Positions 24,110 to 31,045 of a DNA stretch of 64,000 nucleotides are shown here, piece by piece; within the stretch, counting starts at the first letter, position 1; every line of letters starts with the position of its first letter. The position numbers and the translations under genes are program-made. The notes below the pieces were generated by a model. That model was not told where the DNA came from. It made no database searches and saw only the letters and a list, made by a program, of their open reading frames with translations. The stretch is from Flavobacteriaceae bacterium PS02336. GTDB lineage: Bacteria > Bacteroidota > Bacteroidia > Flavobacteriales > Flavobacteriaceae. Location of the stretch: assembly GCA_029960065.1 (NCBI GenBank), contig JASCOF010000001.1:930001-994000 (forward strand), in the 5' to 3' direction.

Positions 24110-24652
24110 ATGGCAAAAGAAGTGCTTACTAATGAAATCGAGCAGGAAATAGAAGCTGTTCCAGTTATCTCTACTGAAGAAAACGAGCAGAAAGATACTC
24201 CAGTTCAAGAAACAGAATCAGCTGTAACTGATGCTCCAGAATCTAAAACGAAAGTAAAAAGAGCTCCAAGAAAAACAGTAGAAAAAGATACTGCTGTTGT
24301 AGAAGAGCAAGAAAAAACAGAAGAGGTTGAAGAAACTGTTTCGTCTGAAATCGAAGAAGAAACAGCAGAAAAGAATGAAGATAAATCTAAAAAGAAAAGT
24401 AAAAAGATGAAAGAAAAAGAGAAAAAAGAGGTAGCTGAGAAAAAAGAAAAATTGAAAAAGAAAAAAGCTGCTGTAGCTAAAAGAAAAGAAAAAGAGAAAG
24501 ATAAAAAGAAAGAAAAAGCTAAAAAAGCAAAACTTAAAGCAAAAGCTAAAAAGAAAGACAAAGCTAAAAAAGCAAAAGATAAAGCTAAAGCTAAGAAAAT
24601 TGCTAAAAAGAAAGCAAAAAGAACTAAAGCGAAAAAGAATAAGAAAAAATAA
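24110..24652 (+). CDS. Lys/Ala-rich charge-polarised protein, histone H1-like tail
   Basis: This 180-residue low-complexity protein has two halves. Residues 1 to about 92 are acidic and Glu/Thr/Val-rich, with one basic island (KTKVKRAPRKT); residues about 93-180 are almost entirely Lys, Ala, Glu and Asp, in repeats such as KAKKKDKAKKAKDKAKAKK. There is no signal peptide or Cys. The C-terminal half resembles histone H1-like or AlgP-like tails and would be expected to bind nucleic acid, while the acidic half could self-inhibit or recruit partners. The function is not established. A strong terminator follows. Codon use matches a real A-rich gene and the downstream hairpin supports an independent transcript. 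Confidence 0.8.
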   Translation: MAKEVLTNEIEQEIEAVPVISTEENEQKDTPVQETESAVTDAPESKTKVKRAPRKTVEKDTAVVEEQEKTEEVEETVSSEIEEETAEKNEDKSKKKSKKMKEKEKKEVAEKKEKLKKKKAAVAKRKEKEKDKKKEKAKKAKLKAKAKKKDKAKKAKDKAKAKKIAKKKAKRTKAKKNKKK

Positions 24653-24706
24653 TTAATTGATTGTTTTTTTAGTTAATAGTTGGATAGCATAACTATTATA
24701 AACCAT

Positions 24707-24735
24707 AAAGTGCCTTAATCTAGGGCACTTTTTTG
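24707..24735 (+). terminator. Rho-independent terminator of the Lys-rich protein gene
   Basis: An 8-bp GC-containing stem (24707-24714 with 24724-24731) ends in a T-run. It overlaps the last codons and stop of the convergent transposase-like gene, so it may end both transcripts. Confidence 0.75.
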
Positions 24736-25182
24736 TTTTTTATTAGCTATTGCCAGTCGGTCAATTTTTTGAAGGAATTCTGGATCAAACTCCGAATAGG
24801 CTCTTAATCTGTATTTTTCGTCTCTCATCTTCATAACCAGTCGTATTTTTTGCACCATCAGCCAGATTGGTTCATATCTTTTGTGCCCTAATAAATATTG
24901 AATTTTAAGAATAGACATTTTTCGATGTGACAAAGTCATCAATTCGATGCAGATCATCCAGTAACGAATCGGTAAATTTGAATTTTCCATTACCGTTCCA
25001 GATCGCAGACTAATTCGGCTGTGACATTTTCGGCATTGAAATTTTAAATCATTCTGCCTGAATGAGTGCTCGTTGTGACCGCACTTTTTACAAATTATTC
25101 CATTTTGTAAACGCTGGTTTTTCAGCTCTTCAATACAGGTAGCTTCATCGTGATATTTTTCAAAATACGCGCGTAATTCCAT
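24715..25182 (-). CDS. Solo IS1595-type transposase zinc-ribbon protein
   Basis: This 155-residue protein resembles the N-terminal part of IS1595/ISXO2-like transposases. A zinc ribbon is formed by Cys31, Cys34, Cys50 and Cys53, followed by SLRSGTVMENSNLPIRYWM and a helix-turn-helix-like region (HRKMSILKIQYLLGHKRYEP). The DDE catalytic domain is missing and the frame ends cleanly, with no visible remnant downstream and no flanking terminal repeats. It may be a truncated transposase or a domesticated DNA-binding protein. Confidence 0.72.
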   Translation of the reverse strand: MELRAYFEKYHDEATCIEELKNQRLQNGIICKKCGHNEHSFRQNDLKFQCRKCHSRISLRSGTVMENSNLPIRYWMICIELMTLSHRKMSILKIQYLLGHKRYEPIWLMVQKIRLVMKMRDEKYRLRAYSEFDPEFLQKIDRLAIANKKQKSALD

Positions 25183-25259
25183 TTATGTGATTGGGGTCAT
25201 TTACTTTTCGAAATATAAAATTTTTTTATAGAAATGAAACCTGTTTGCATAAAAAAATA

Positions 25260-25290
25260 AAGAGGAATATTCAAATTGAATATTCCTCTT
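25260..25290 (-). terminator. Terminator of the Roadblock-like gene
   Basis: A nearly perfect 15-bp palindrome (25260-25274 with 25276-25290) is followed on the minus strand by a T-rich tract, 20 bases after the stop codon of the gene at 25311. Confidence 0.75.
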
Positions 25291-25310
25291 TATAAGGGGC
25301 AAAAAATGTA

Positions 25311-25688
25311 TTATAATTTTGCGGCAATTTCTTTTTTGTATTTATTTAAAATAGATTTTGTCATGCCTAAATTTGCTTTAGTTGAATCTACTGCTAAATA
25401 AATAAAGTACTCTTGGTTGTCTGAGACATCGATAATATGAATTTGAGAACTTAAAGTAATCATGATATTATCAATAACCTGCCCGTCTAATTTTAACGCT
25501 TTAATGGCATTCATTTTAGCTTTTACTACTTCTAGATTATAAGCTGATGCTAATTCAGGGTCAAAATCTGCAAGAACAGACTGTGAATAGTATGACATAC
25601 CGCTTGCGATTTCGGCTACCGAAACTGCGATGAACCCAGGGACGTTCTTTTTTAGGTCTTCACCAAATTGAGTTAAAAAATCAGACAT
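25311..25688 (-). CDS. Small Roadblock/LC7-like protein (tentative)
   Basis: This is a 125-residue cytoplasmic protein without signal peptide or membrane segment. The pattern (an N-terminal helix, VPGFIAVSVAEIASGMSYYS, a middle amphipathic helix, a strand with DVSDNQEYFIYLAVD, a final Lys-rich helix) is reminiscent of the Roadblock/LC7 fold found in MglB-like regulators of small GTPases. This is a fold-level impression only, and no GTPase gene lies nearby. A minus-strand TAATTTTG element (plus 25741-25748) about 55 bases upstream may be its promoter. Confidence 0.6.
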   Translation of the reverse strand: MSDFLTQFGEDLKKNVPGFIAVSVAEIASGMSYYSQSVLADFDPELASAYNLEVVKAKMNAIKALKLDGQVIDNIMITLSSQIHIIDVSDNQEYFIYLAVDSTKANLGMTKSILNKYKKEIAAKL

Positions 25689-25887
25689 AGTGTTAGAATT
25701 TTAATGTGTTGTAAATAGTATTGAATTGTTTTGGACCAGACAAAATTAGCTATACAATATTATTTAATTATCCGTTTTGCGTACCTTTTTTTAATTAAGG
25801 ACTAAAATTAACAAACTCCGATTTTAATCTTATTTCAAGATTTTTTGAATTTGGTTTTATTAGAAGTTCAGAATGAAATATTTATAG

Positions 25888-25935
25888 AAAAAATGCTTCT
25901 GAAAAAGCATATTCAGCAATTTCAGAAGCATTTTT
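25888..25935. terminator. Bidirectional hairpin after the nitroreductase gene
   Basis: Complementary arms at 25888-25904 and 25920-25935 (core AATGCTTCTGAAA / TTTCAGAAGCATT) are flanked by A-rich and T-rich ends. It lies 25 bases after the stop codon of the minus-strand nitroreductase gene. Confidence 0.75.
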
Positions 25936-25959
25936 AACAAAGTGAAAAAATATAATTTT

Positions 25960-26592
25960 TTACTTGATTTCTGTGATAAATTCGTCTTGCGGTGTTCTTA
26001 CCTTTTTAAGGTTTACCAGCCAGTCGTTTGCCTCGTCTCTGTAACCAAGAGGAAGAATTAAAACGCTTTTAAGTCCTTGTTCGCTTAAACCTAAAAGTTT
26101 ATCAACTTCAGCCGGAATAAAACCTTCCATTGGTGTTGCATCTACTTTTTGTTCTGCTGCAGCCGCAACAGCTGTTCCAAGCGAAATATAAGCTTGTCTT
26201 GCTGCGTGGTTAGCATGCCATTCCTGACCAAGAGGTTCGTACATTCCCCAAAGTGTCTTTTTATAATCGTCCATTGCGTTTGCTGGAATTCCTCTTTCCG
26301 CAATTGTTCTGTCAAATACAGTAGAGATTCTCTCTAAGCTGTAACCGTCCCAAGCAGCCCAAATTAAAACGTGAGAAGCATCGGTAACCTGGCTTTGGTC
26401 AAAACTTACCGCTCTAATTTTTTCTTTTAAGTCCTGATTTGTAATCACAAAAATTTTATAAGGCTGTAGTCCAGATGAAGAAGGAGCTAATTTTGCTGCT
26501 TCTAAAATGTAATCTACTTTTTCCTGCGGAACTACTTGTCCGTTCATTTTTTTTGTAGCGTAACGCCACTTTAGTGCTTCTATTAAGGCCAT
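25960..26592 (-). CDS. NAD(P)H-dependent oxidoreductase, nitroreductase family
   Basis: This is a 210-residue FMN enzyme of the NfsB-like nitroreductase family. Recognisable parts are the N-terminal WRYATKKMNG segment, the FMN-binding PSSSGLQPYKIFVIT motif, and the C-terminal LILPLGYRDEANDW segment. The family reduces nitro compounds, quinones or flavins with NAD(P)H. It is divergent from an HxlR regulator gene 109 bases away, a common arrangement for redox-sensing control. A minus-strand TACATTTG element (plus 26621-26628) is a plausible -7 box. Confidence 0.9.
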   Translation of the reverse strand: MALIEALKWRYATKKMNGQVVPQEKVDYILEAAKLAPSSSGLQPYKIFVITNQDLKEKIRAVSFDQSQVTDASHVLIWAAWDGYSLERISTVFDRTIAERGIPANAMDDYKKTLWGMYEPLGQEWHANHAARQAYISLGTAVAAAAEQKVDATPMEGFIPAEVDKLLGLSEQGLKSVLILPLGYRDEANDWLVNLKKVRTPQDEFITEIK

Positions 26593-26620
26593 TTTTTATC
26601 TAGTAATTAAAATTATAATT

Positions 26621-26688
26621 CAAATGTAAAAACTTTAAGTGTATTTTTGTCATCCCATTACCAAAAGTAACTGTAACATCGAGGTAAC
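26621..26688. promoter_or_regulatory. Back-to-back promoter elements and GTAAC repeats (nitroreductase / HxlR)
   Basis: A minus-strand TACATTTG (26621-26628) and a plus-strand TATTTTTG (26642-26649) both match TAnnTTTG and point to the two divergent genes. Three direct GTAAC copies (26667, 26673, 26684) lie just before the HxlR start and could be regulator half-sites. I found no well-spaced -33 boxes, so this is tentative. Confidence 0.4.
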
Positions 26689-26701
26689 TAACAGACACAG
26701 T

Positions 26702-27058
26702 ATGATAAAAGAGGCTTTACACGATAAAACATCATGCAATCAAAGATTATTGGCAGTTCAGGATGCAATGGACGTGCTGAACGGAAGATGGAAAATTGCC
26801 ATCATCGCATCGTTATGTTTCAATACTTTAAGATTTACGGATCTCTTACGCGAAGTTGAAGGAATCTCGGGCAAAATGCTGAGCAGGGAATTAAAGAATC
26901 TGGAAGAAAACCAATTAGTTACGAGAACTGTTTTAAACACACAACCTATTACTGTAGAATATGAACTTACAGAATATGGTCATACGTTGAAAGAAGTAAT
27001 TGATTCGCTGGCAAAATGGGGAACAAATCATAGAAAGAAAATTATCGGAAAAGAGTAA
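26702..27058 (+). CDS. HxlR family transcriptional regulator
   Basis: This is a winged-helix regulator of about 118 residues, using the ATG at 26702. The open frame extends upstream to a GTG at 26639, but those extra 21 codons run through the promoter region and are not family-like. HxlR hallmarks are the AMDVLNGRWKIAII opening, LRFTDLLREVEGISGKMLSRELKNLEEN for the recognition helix, and YELTEYGHTLKEVI for the wing and dimer helix. A Cys lies just before the domain, a position where some HxlR proteins sense oxidants or electrophiles. The divergent nitroreductase gene is the likely target. Confidence 0.87.
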   Translation: MIKEALHDKTSCNQRLLAVQDAMDVLNGRWKIAIIASLCFNTLRFTDLLREVEGISGKMLSRELKNLEENQLVTRTVLNTQPITVEYELTEYGHTLKEVIDSLAKWGTNHRKKIIGKE

Positions 27059-27072
27059 AGAATTTTTATTTT

Positions 27073-27138
27073 ATCTGCTGATCTGCTAAATCTGCGTGAA
27101 AATTTTTAGCTCGCAGATTTAACAGATTAAGCAGATTT
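27073..27138. repeat. Long imperfect hairpin repeat (ATCTGC family), bidirectional transcript end
   Basis: Between the convergent HxlR and MarR genes, arms at about 27073-27096 and 27112-27136 pair over most of their length (core AAATCTGCG / CGCAGATTT) and end in a T-run. The 16-base segment CTAAATCTGCGTGAAA (27086-27101) recurs exactly in another gap at 63174-63189. Confidence 0.65.
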
Positions 27139-27199
27139 TTTTAATATCTAATTTAATAGCTGTTGCGTTATATTTTAAATATTTTTTAATAGTTTTAAA

Positions 27200-27673
27200 T
27201 CAGTCTTTCAGCCCTAAAGCCCTTTGAAAAAATCCCTGACGCTTCAGATTTTCTTCTGCTTCTTCTATAGCTTTTAAAAGATTGTTCTGAGTATTAGTGA
27301 TTTCGTTCAAAGCTTTGGTCATAATTTCCCAAACTGGCTGCATTTTAGAAACCAGTTCTTTTCCTTTTGCAGTCAAAACAATCAGTCTTTTTCGTTCGTC
27401 CAATTTGTCTTTTTTGGAACTAATGATATTTTGTTTCTCCAATTCTTTAAGTAAGCTAATAGTTGAAGGATGGCTGTAACCAATTTCATTAGCAATTTCA
27501 ACCACACTCAGCATTTCTTTTATATGCAGCGTATAAATTACAGGAAACCATTTAGGTTCAAAATCAATATTATTATAAGCATAAATCTGAGCACCGTCTT
27601 TGCGCAGCTGTTCGCTCAAGCGCTGCAATCGGGTAGATAGGGCAAGTATGCCGATTTCGTCAATTATATTCAT
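27200..27673 (-). CDS. MarR family transcriptional regulator
   Basis: This is a winged-helix MarR protein of 157 residues from the ATG at 27673; the open frame extends nine codons further upstream but would overlap the preceding gene more. The DNA-binding region is seen in MLSVVEIANEIGYSHPSTISLLKELEKQNII, and the wing in KKDKLDERKRLIVLTAKGKEL with the usual D-x-R. The start overlaps the GNAT stop codon by four bases (ATGA), so the two are translationally coupled. A palindrome in the operon promoter (28193-28209) is a candidate binding site, which implies autoregulation. Confidence 0.88.
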   Translation of the reverse strand: MNIIDEIGILALSTRLQRLSEQLRKDGAQIYAYNNIDFEPKWFPVIYTLHIKEMLSVVEIANEIGYSHPSTISLLKELEKQNIISSKKDKLDERKRLIVLTAKGKELVSKMQPVWEIMTKALNEITNTQNNLLKAIEEAEENLKRQGFFQRALGLKD

Positions 27674-28161
27674 TTTGTTGGTTTTAAAGTCAATTGGCAA
27701 AATACATTATCGGGTTTCATTAAAGGAAAATCATTTGGAAGCGCTTCTTTTGGAATCGTAATAAAATCATTTTTTTCGTAAAAACGCAAAGCAGCCTGCA
27801 GTATACTTACAGTTCCTAAATATAAATTTTTAATACCATTTTCTTTGCTGTAAGTAATTAATTGTTCCAATAACTGCTGCGCAATATTAAATTCTTTTCC
27901 TCTAAATTCTTTCTTTACAAACATTTTTCTGATAGCGCCTGCCTCGGAGTTGAATTTTACCAAAGCAATCGTTCCTACTAATTTTTTGTCTATAAAAGCA
28001 CCAAGAAAAATACCGCCAGGCTTAAAATAAAAGTTTTCAATGTCCAGTAAATCCGGCTGATCTTCTAAAGTAACTGGAACGTTAAACTCGTTTTGCTGAA
28101 TGTTTAATATTAAATCTACGATTTCTTTTTCGTACTCGTTTTGTATAGGCTGAATCTGCAT
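27670..28161 (-). CDS. GNAT family N-acetyltransferase
   Basis: This is a 163-residue acetyltransferase, using the ATG at 28161 (MQIQPIQNEYE); a longer frame to 28191 would start inside the promoter. GNAT motif A is visible as IRKMFVKKEFRGKEFNIAQQLLEQ (the R/Q-x-x-G-x-G/A acetyl-CoA loop is degenerate, RGKEFN). The C-terminal part has LYLGTVSILQAALRFYEKNDF. The substrate is unknown. First gene of a coupled pair with a MarR regulator, which suggests a role in response to a small molecule or toxic compound. Confidence 0.85.
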   Translation of the reverse strand: MQIQPIQNEYEKEIVDLILNIQQNEFNVPVTLEDQPDLLDIENFYFKPGGIFLGAFIDKKLVGTIALVKFNSEAGAIRKMFVKKEFRGKEFNIAQQLLEQLITYSKENGIKNLYLGTVSILQAALRFYEKNDFITIPKEALPNDFPLMKPDNVFCQLTLKPTK

Positions 28162-28188
28162 TTTATTTCTAATAATTAAATATAAGTA

Positions 28189-28220
28189 CAAAACTACGTA
28201 GTTAACTACATATATACAAA
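28189..28220 (-). promoter_or_regulatory. Promoter with overlapping MarR-type palindromic operator
   Basis: On the minus strand a TTTG (plus 28217-28220), a 20-base spacer and TAGTTTTG (plus 28189-28196) form a Bacteroidota-type promoter for the GNAT-MarR operon. Two overlapping perfect palindromes, ACTACGTAGT (28193-28202) and GTAGTTAACTAC (28198-28209), lie in the spacer and overlap the -7 box, exactly where a repressor would block transcription. Confidence 0.65.
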
Positions 28221-28221
28221 T

Positions 28222-28247
28222 AAAAAACTGCTGAGAACAGCAGTTTT
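28222..28247 (-). terminator. Terminator downstream of the secreted Pro-rich protein gene
   Basis: A 10-bp stem (28224-28233 with 28238-28247) with a 4-base loop is followed on the minus strand by a T-run. It insulates the gene at 28377 from the adjacent GNAT promoter. Confidence 0.7.
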
Positions 28248-28376
28248 AAGTGTTTTTTATGATTTTTAAAATGATTGATTAAGTTGAAAAGACAAGCAGC
28301 TATATGTTTTATTGAAAGTGAAACGCATTCTAAAAAGCTGTTAAATCTATACTTCTATAGGTTTAAAAAAAGAAAC

Positions 28377-28970
28377 CTATTCTTTAACCAAAACAATAAC
28401 AGCCTTGTAACCGGTTCCAACATTCCATTCGCTTGACGAAATTACCTGACCTTTATCGTCATAAACTTTAAATTCGGCTGTGTTTGGAGAAGCAAATCCT
28501 TCGTTTAAAGCTTCAATATCAATTTTGTTGATTCCTTTTTCGAGATTTATTTTCACGCTCTTAAAATCACCATTTAAAAGCACTTCAGGTTCGATTACTT
28601 TATCGTTAAGATAAACCTTTACTTTATCGCCGTCCACAAAAGCAGCATCACGATACATAATGGTAGAAGTGACAGCAGTAGTTGTAAAGTTTCCTAAAAA
28701 CTGATTTCTTCTGTAAAAAATACCCTCTACATTTGATTCTTGCTTATATCGATTGGTATCTTTAAAAAGTTCGTCTGGATTTACCTGTAATGGAGCCGGT
28801 TTCTCTATAGGAGCGGGCGGGTTTTCTTTGGGTGAAACTTCTTTAGGCGGAACAACTTCCTTTTTATCAGCATCTTTTGCTGGAATCGCTTTGAATTTAT
28901 TGTTTAGTTCCTGCGCGTAAATCTGTGCTGAGAAAGAAGCAATGGCAGTTATCAAAAGTATTTTTTTCAT
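28377..28970 (-). CDS. Secreted protein with Pro/Lys-rich linker, unknown function
   Basis: I do not recognise this 197-residue protein. It has a signal peptide ending near residue 19 (QIYAQ), no lipobox, a Pro/Lys/Glu-rich linker at about residues 30-65 (for example PPKEVSPKENPPAP), and a C-terminal half of beta-strand character at about 85-195 that could be an immunoglobulin-like sandwich (KVKVYLNDKVIEPEVLL, FKVYDDKGQVISSSEWNVG). The linker may span part of the periplasm or cell wall. It sits as a single gene with its own terminator. Confidence 0.75.
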   Translation of the reverse strand: MKKILLITAIASFSAQIYAQELNNKFKAIPAKDADKKEVVPPKEVSPKENPPAPIEKPAPLQVNPDELFKDTNRYKQESNVEGIFYRRNQFLGNFTTTAVTSTIMYRDAAFVDGDKVKVYLNDKVIEPEVLLNGDFKSVKINLEKGINKIDIEALNEGFASPNTAEFKVYDDKGQVISSSEWNVGTGYKAVIVLVKE

Positions 28971-29160
28971 GTTTTTATAATATTAATCTTGGGGATATTG
29001 ATTGTTAAAAGATTAGACTAATTAGATCTTTATATATAAACATTTTATAAAAGCAATTATTGTCTTATTATGAATTATTTGTTTAAAAATTAACGTATCT
29101 GATTGTTTTTTATTGATGGAAATAACGTTTTTAATATTCTGATTTTTAGTGTTTTATGTT

Positions 29161-29168
29161 TATATTTG
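29161..29168 (+). promoter_or_regulatory. TAnnTTTG -7 element
   Basis: TATATTTG lies 20 bases upstream of the ATG at 29189 and matches the Bacteroidota -7 consensus exactly. No strong -33 TTG was found at the expected distance. Confidence 0.45.
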
Positions 29169-29188
29169 AATAAATAAAACAAGTTGTT

Positions 29189-30082
29189 ATGAAATTGAGT
29201 TTTACCTTTTTTCTTTTAGCAATTGGTGTTTTTGCTCAGGAAAGCAGAATCAATGCTAATCTTCGCAAACAGATTGAAGAATACAATACTTCTTTCGCCT
29301 CTTCTTTCATTAATGGAAAAACAGAAGATCTGATTAAATCATATACCGATCAATCAATTCTGATGCCGGAACACAGCAGGCAGAGAATCGGCAAAAATGA
29401 TATTGTCGATTTTTATAAGCAATGGAAGACTCAGGCTGTTATTTCTTCCTATCAAAAAGCAATTGTCGATTTACAGGATTTTGGAAATTACATTCTTGAA
29501 ATTGGAACTTTTAGTGAAGATCTGAATGTTAAGGAACAAAAAGCTTATAAGTATTCTGGAAAATATATGGTTTTGTGGAAGAAATCTTCCATGACGATTG
29601 CATCTGAAATATGGGGATCCAATGCTTATTTTGAAGATAAATTAATTCCACAAATTGATGATAGTACAGTTTCTCCAACTCAGGAAGATACAGCTTCGGA
29701 TAAACTTACATTAGAAGTGAAAGAACGAAATAATAAAATAAAAGAGCTGGTTCAGAAAAGGTTAGGAGAAGAGCATGCCAAAATGTTCCTGCCAGATGCG
29801 ATGTATTTAACGTATTACACTCCAATTCTTTCGGGAGAAAAGGAGATAACCCCTTATTTTACAGAACATGAAAAGCCTGGAACTTTGGTCATTGGACAGA
29901 TTTCAATTAAAACTTCGGGAATTATTTTTGCACAAAAAGCAATTATAGAATTTGGTTTTTACAGCGTAGATTGGAAAGATGGTGACAGCAAAGGAAATGT
30001 GAAAGGAAAAAGTGTGAATGTCTGGCAAAAAAATGATAACGGAGAATTACTGCTTTTTAGACAAATGGTAAATCATGATTAA
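29189..30082 (+). CDS. Secreted protein with two SnoaL/NTF2-like domains (tentative)
   Basis: This is a 297-residue protein with a signal peptide ending near residue 16 (GVFAQ). Residues about 25-150 look like a DUF4440/SnoaL-type NTF2 fold: an N-terminal helix, SFINGKTEDLIKSYTDQSILMPEH, GKNDIVDFYKQW, and strands ending in YMVLWKK. Residues about 170-297 appear to repeat the layout (KMFLPDAMYLTYYTPI, VKGKSVNVWQKNDNGELLLFRQMVN). Such domains often bind or catalyse reactions on small molecules. No catalytic residues can be assigned. It stands alone on its strand. Confidence 0.68.
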   Translation: MKLSFTFFLLAIGVFAQESRINANLRKQIEEYNTSFASSFINGKTEDLIKSYTDQSILMPEHSRQRIGKNDIVDFYKQWKTQAVISSYQKAIVDLQDFGNYILEIGTFSEDLNVKEQKAYKYSGKYMVLWKKSSMTIASEIWGSNAYFEDKLIPQIDDSTVSPTQEDTASDKLTLEVKERNNKIKELVQKRLGEEHAKMFLPDAMYLTYYTPILSGEKEITPYFTEHEKPGTLVIGQISIKTSGIIFAQKAIIEFGFYSVDWKDGDSKGNVKGKSVNVWQKNDNGELLLFRQMVNHD

Positions 30083-30107
30083 TTGAAATATTTTATAAAT
30101 AAAAGGA

Positions 30108-30449
30108 CCAGCGGAGCGACACATGTTATACAAAAACATATCGCTCCGCTGGAGCTTTGTACTGCACGTACTATTCTTTGCTATAAATATATCGCTTCTC
30201 TGAAGCTGGCATAAAAAACAACAATCTATTTAGGACAGTCTTTTTTTTAAATAGATATTTTTTTTAATAAACGGAATATTAAAAACGAATAAAAGCCCCA
30301 TCGGGGTAATATATTTATAGAATTTCAATTAAGGCGCATTAAAAAGCTCCAGCGGAGCGATACATATTATGCAAAAACATATCGCTCCGCTGGAGCTTTA
30401 CACTGCACGTACTATTCTTTGCTATAAATATATCGCTTCTCTGAAGCTT
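30108..30449. repeat. Pair of about 100-bp REP-like repeats with internal hairpins
   Basis: This 411-base gap carries no gene. Two copies of an approximately 100-base element (30108-30208 and 30349-30449) are nearly identical and in the same orientation. Each begins with an inverted repeat (CCAGCGGAGCG ... CGCTCCGCTGG, about 17 bp arms) and continues with a shared tail including ACTGCACGTACTATTCTTTGC. Between them lies a second small hairpin (GCCCCATCGGGG at about 30296). No transposase is nearby, so these look like non-autonomous palindromic elements. Confidence 0.8.
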
Positions 30450-30493
30450 GAAAAAAGCTATTCTTTAGAGGGAAACTTTCTTCTGTAGGTTCT

Positions 30494-30913
30494 TTACTTT
30501 AAATTGCTGTCAACAAAAGTCTTGCAATATTCTTTTATAAGGTTTCTCACGTTTCTAAATTGTTCTTCTATTTCAGAATCTGTTCCTGTTGCTTTGGCAG
30601 GATCTGGGAAATTATAGTGAAATTTTTGTGCCTTAGTTGGAAAAAACGGACATCTTTCTTTAGCATTATCGCAAACGGTAATGACAAAATCAAAATCAAT
30701 ATTATAGTATTCGTCAATAATATTTGAAGTATGATTCGAAATGTCAATTCCATCTTCTTTCATAATCGAAATGGCTTTCGGATTTACGCCATGTGTTTCA
30801 ACGCCGGCACTGTAAACGAACGCTTTATCACCTGAAAAATGTCTCATATAACCTTCTGCAATCTGGCTTCTGCAGCTATTGCCTGTGCACAATATTAGTA
30901 TCTTGTTTTCCAT
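30494..30913 (-). CDS. arsC: Arsenate reductase (thioredoxin-coupled, LMW-phosphatase fold)
   Basis: The enzyme reduces arsenate to arsenite using a Cys relay. It has 139 residues, usual for the family. The phosphatase-type loop CTGNSCRS gives the nucleophile Cys9 and Arg15, and the resolving pair is Cys81 and Cys88 (VCDNAKERC). This matches the thioredoxin-dependent class. It is the last gene of the minus-strand ars operon (regulator, DUF6428, small membrane protein, arsC), and no arsenite efflux pump follows: repeats occupy the downstream gap. Confidence 0.93.
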   Translation of the reverse strand: MENKILILCTGNSCRSQIAEGYMRHFSGDKAFVYSAGVETHGVNPKAISIMKEDGIDISNHTSNIIDEYYNIDFDFVITVCDNAKERCPFFPTKAQKFHYNFPDPAKATGTDSEIEEQFRNVRNLIKEYCKTFVDSNLK

Positions 30914-30916
30914 AAT

Positions 30917-31042
30917 TTAAACGAACAGCCAAATGATATTGATGATGCAGAATTTAGGATCGAATCCAAAAATAAGCTGTAACACAATAACAGAGCTGGT
31001 AATAATAATTGGTTTTTTATATTGAATAATTTTGGTTTTCAT
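30917..31042 (-). CDS. 41-residue hydrophobic protein in the ars operon
   Basis: A short frame from ATG at 31042 to TAA at 30917 encodes 41 residues: a basic start (MKTKIIQYKKP), a hydrophobic stretch (IIITSSVIVLQLIFGF) that could be one membrane helix, then DPKFCIIN and a hydrophobic end. It starts three bases after the DUF6428 stop and ends three bases before the arsC start codon, which is the spacing of a genuine operon gene. It is too short for statistical support, and its function is unknown. Confidence 0.6.
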   Translation of the reverse strand: MKTKIIQYKKPIIITSSVIVLQLIFGFDPKFCIINIIWLFV

Positions 31043-31045
31043 TGC

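Noticed and set aside
24205..24561. Minus-strand open frame of 118 codons, Phe/Ser-rich, opposite the Lys-rich gene
   Set aside because: It is a mirror of Lys codons (AAA/AAG giving TTT/CTT) on the opposite strand; the composition is an artefact.
24715..25182. A complete IS1595-family insertion sequence
   Set aside because: No DDE domain, no terminal inverted repeats and no target-site duplication can be seen.
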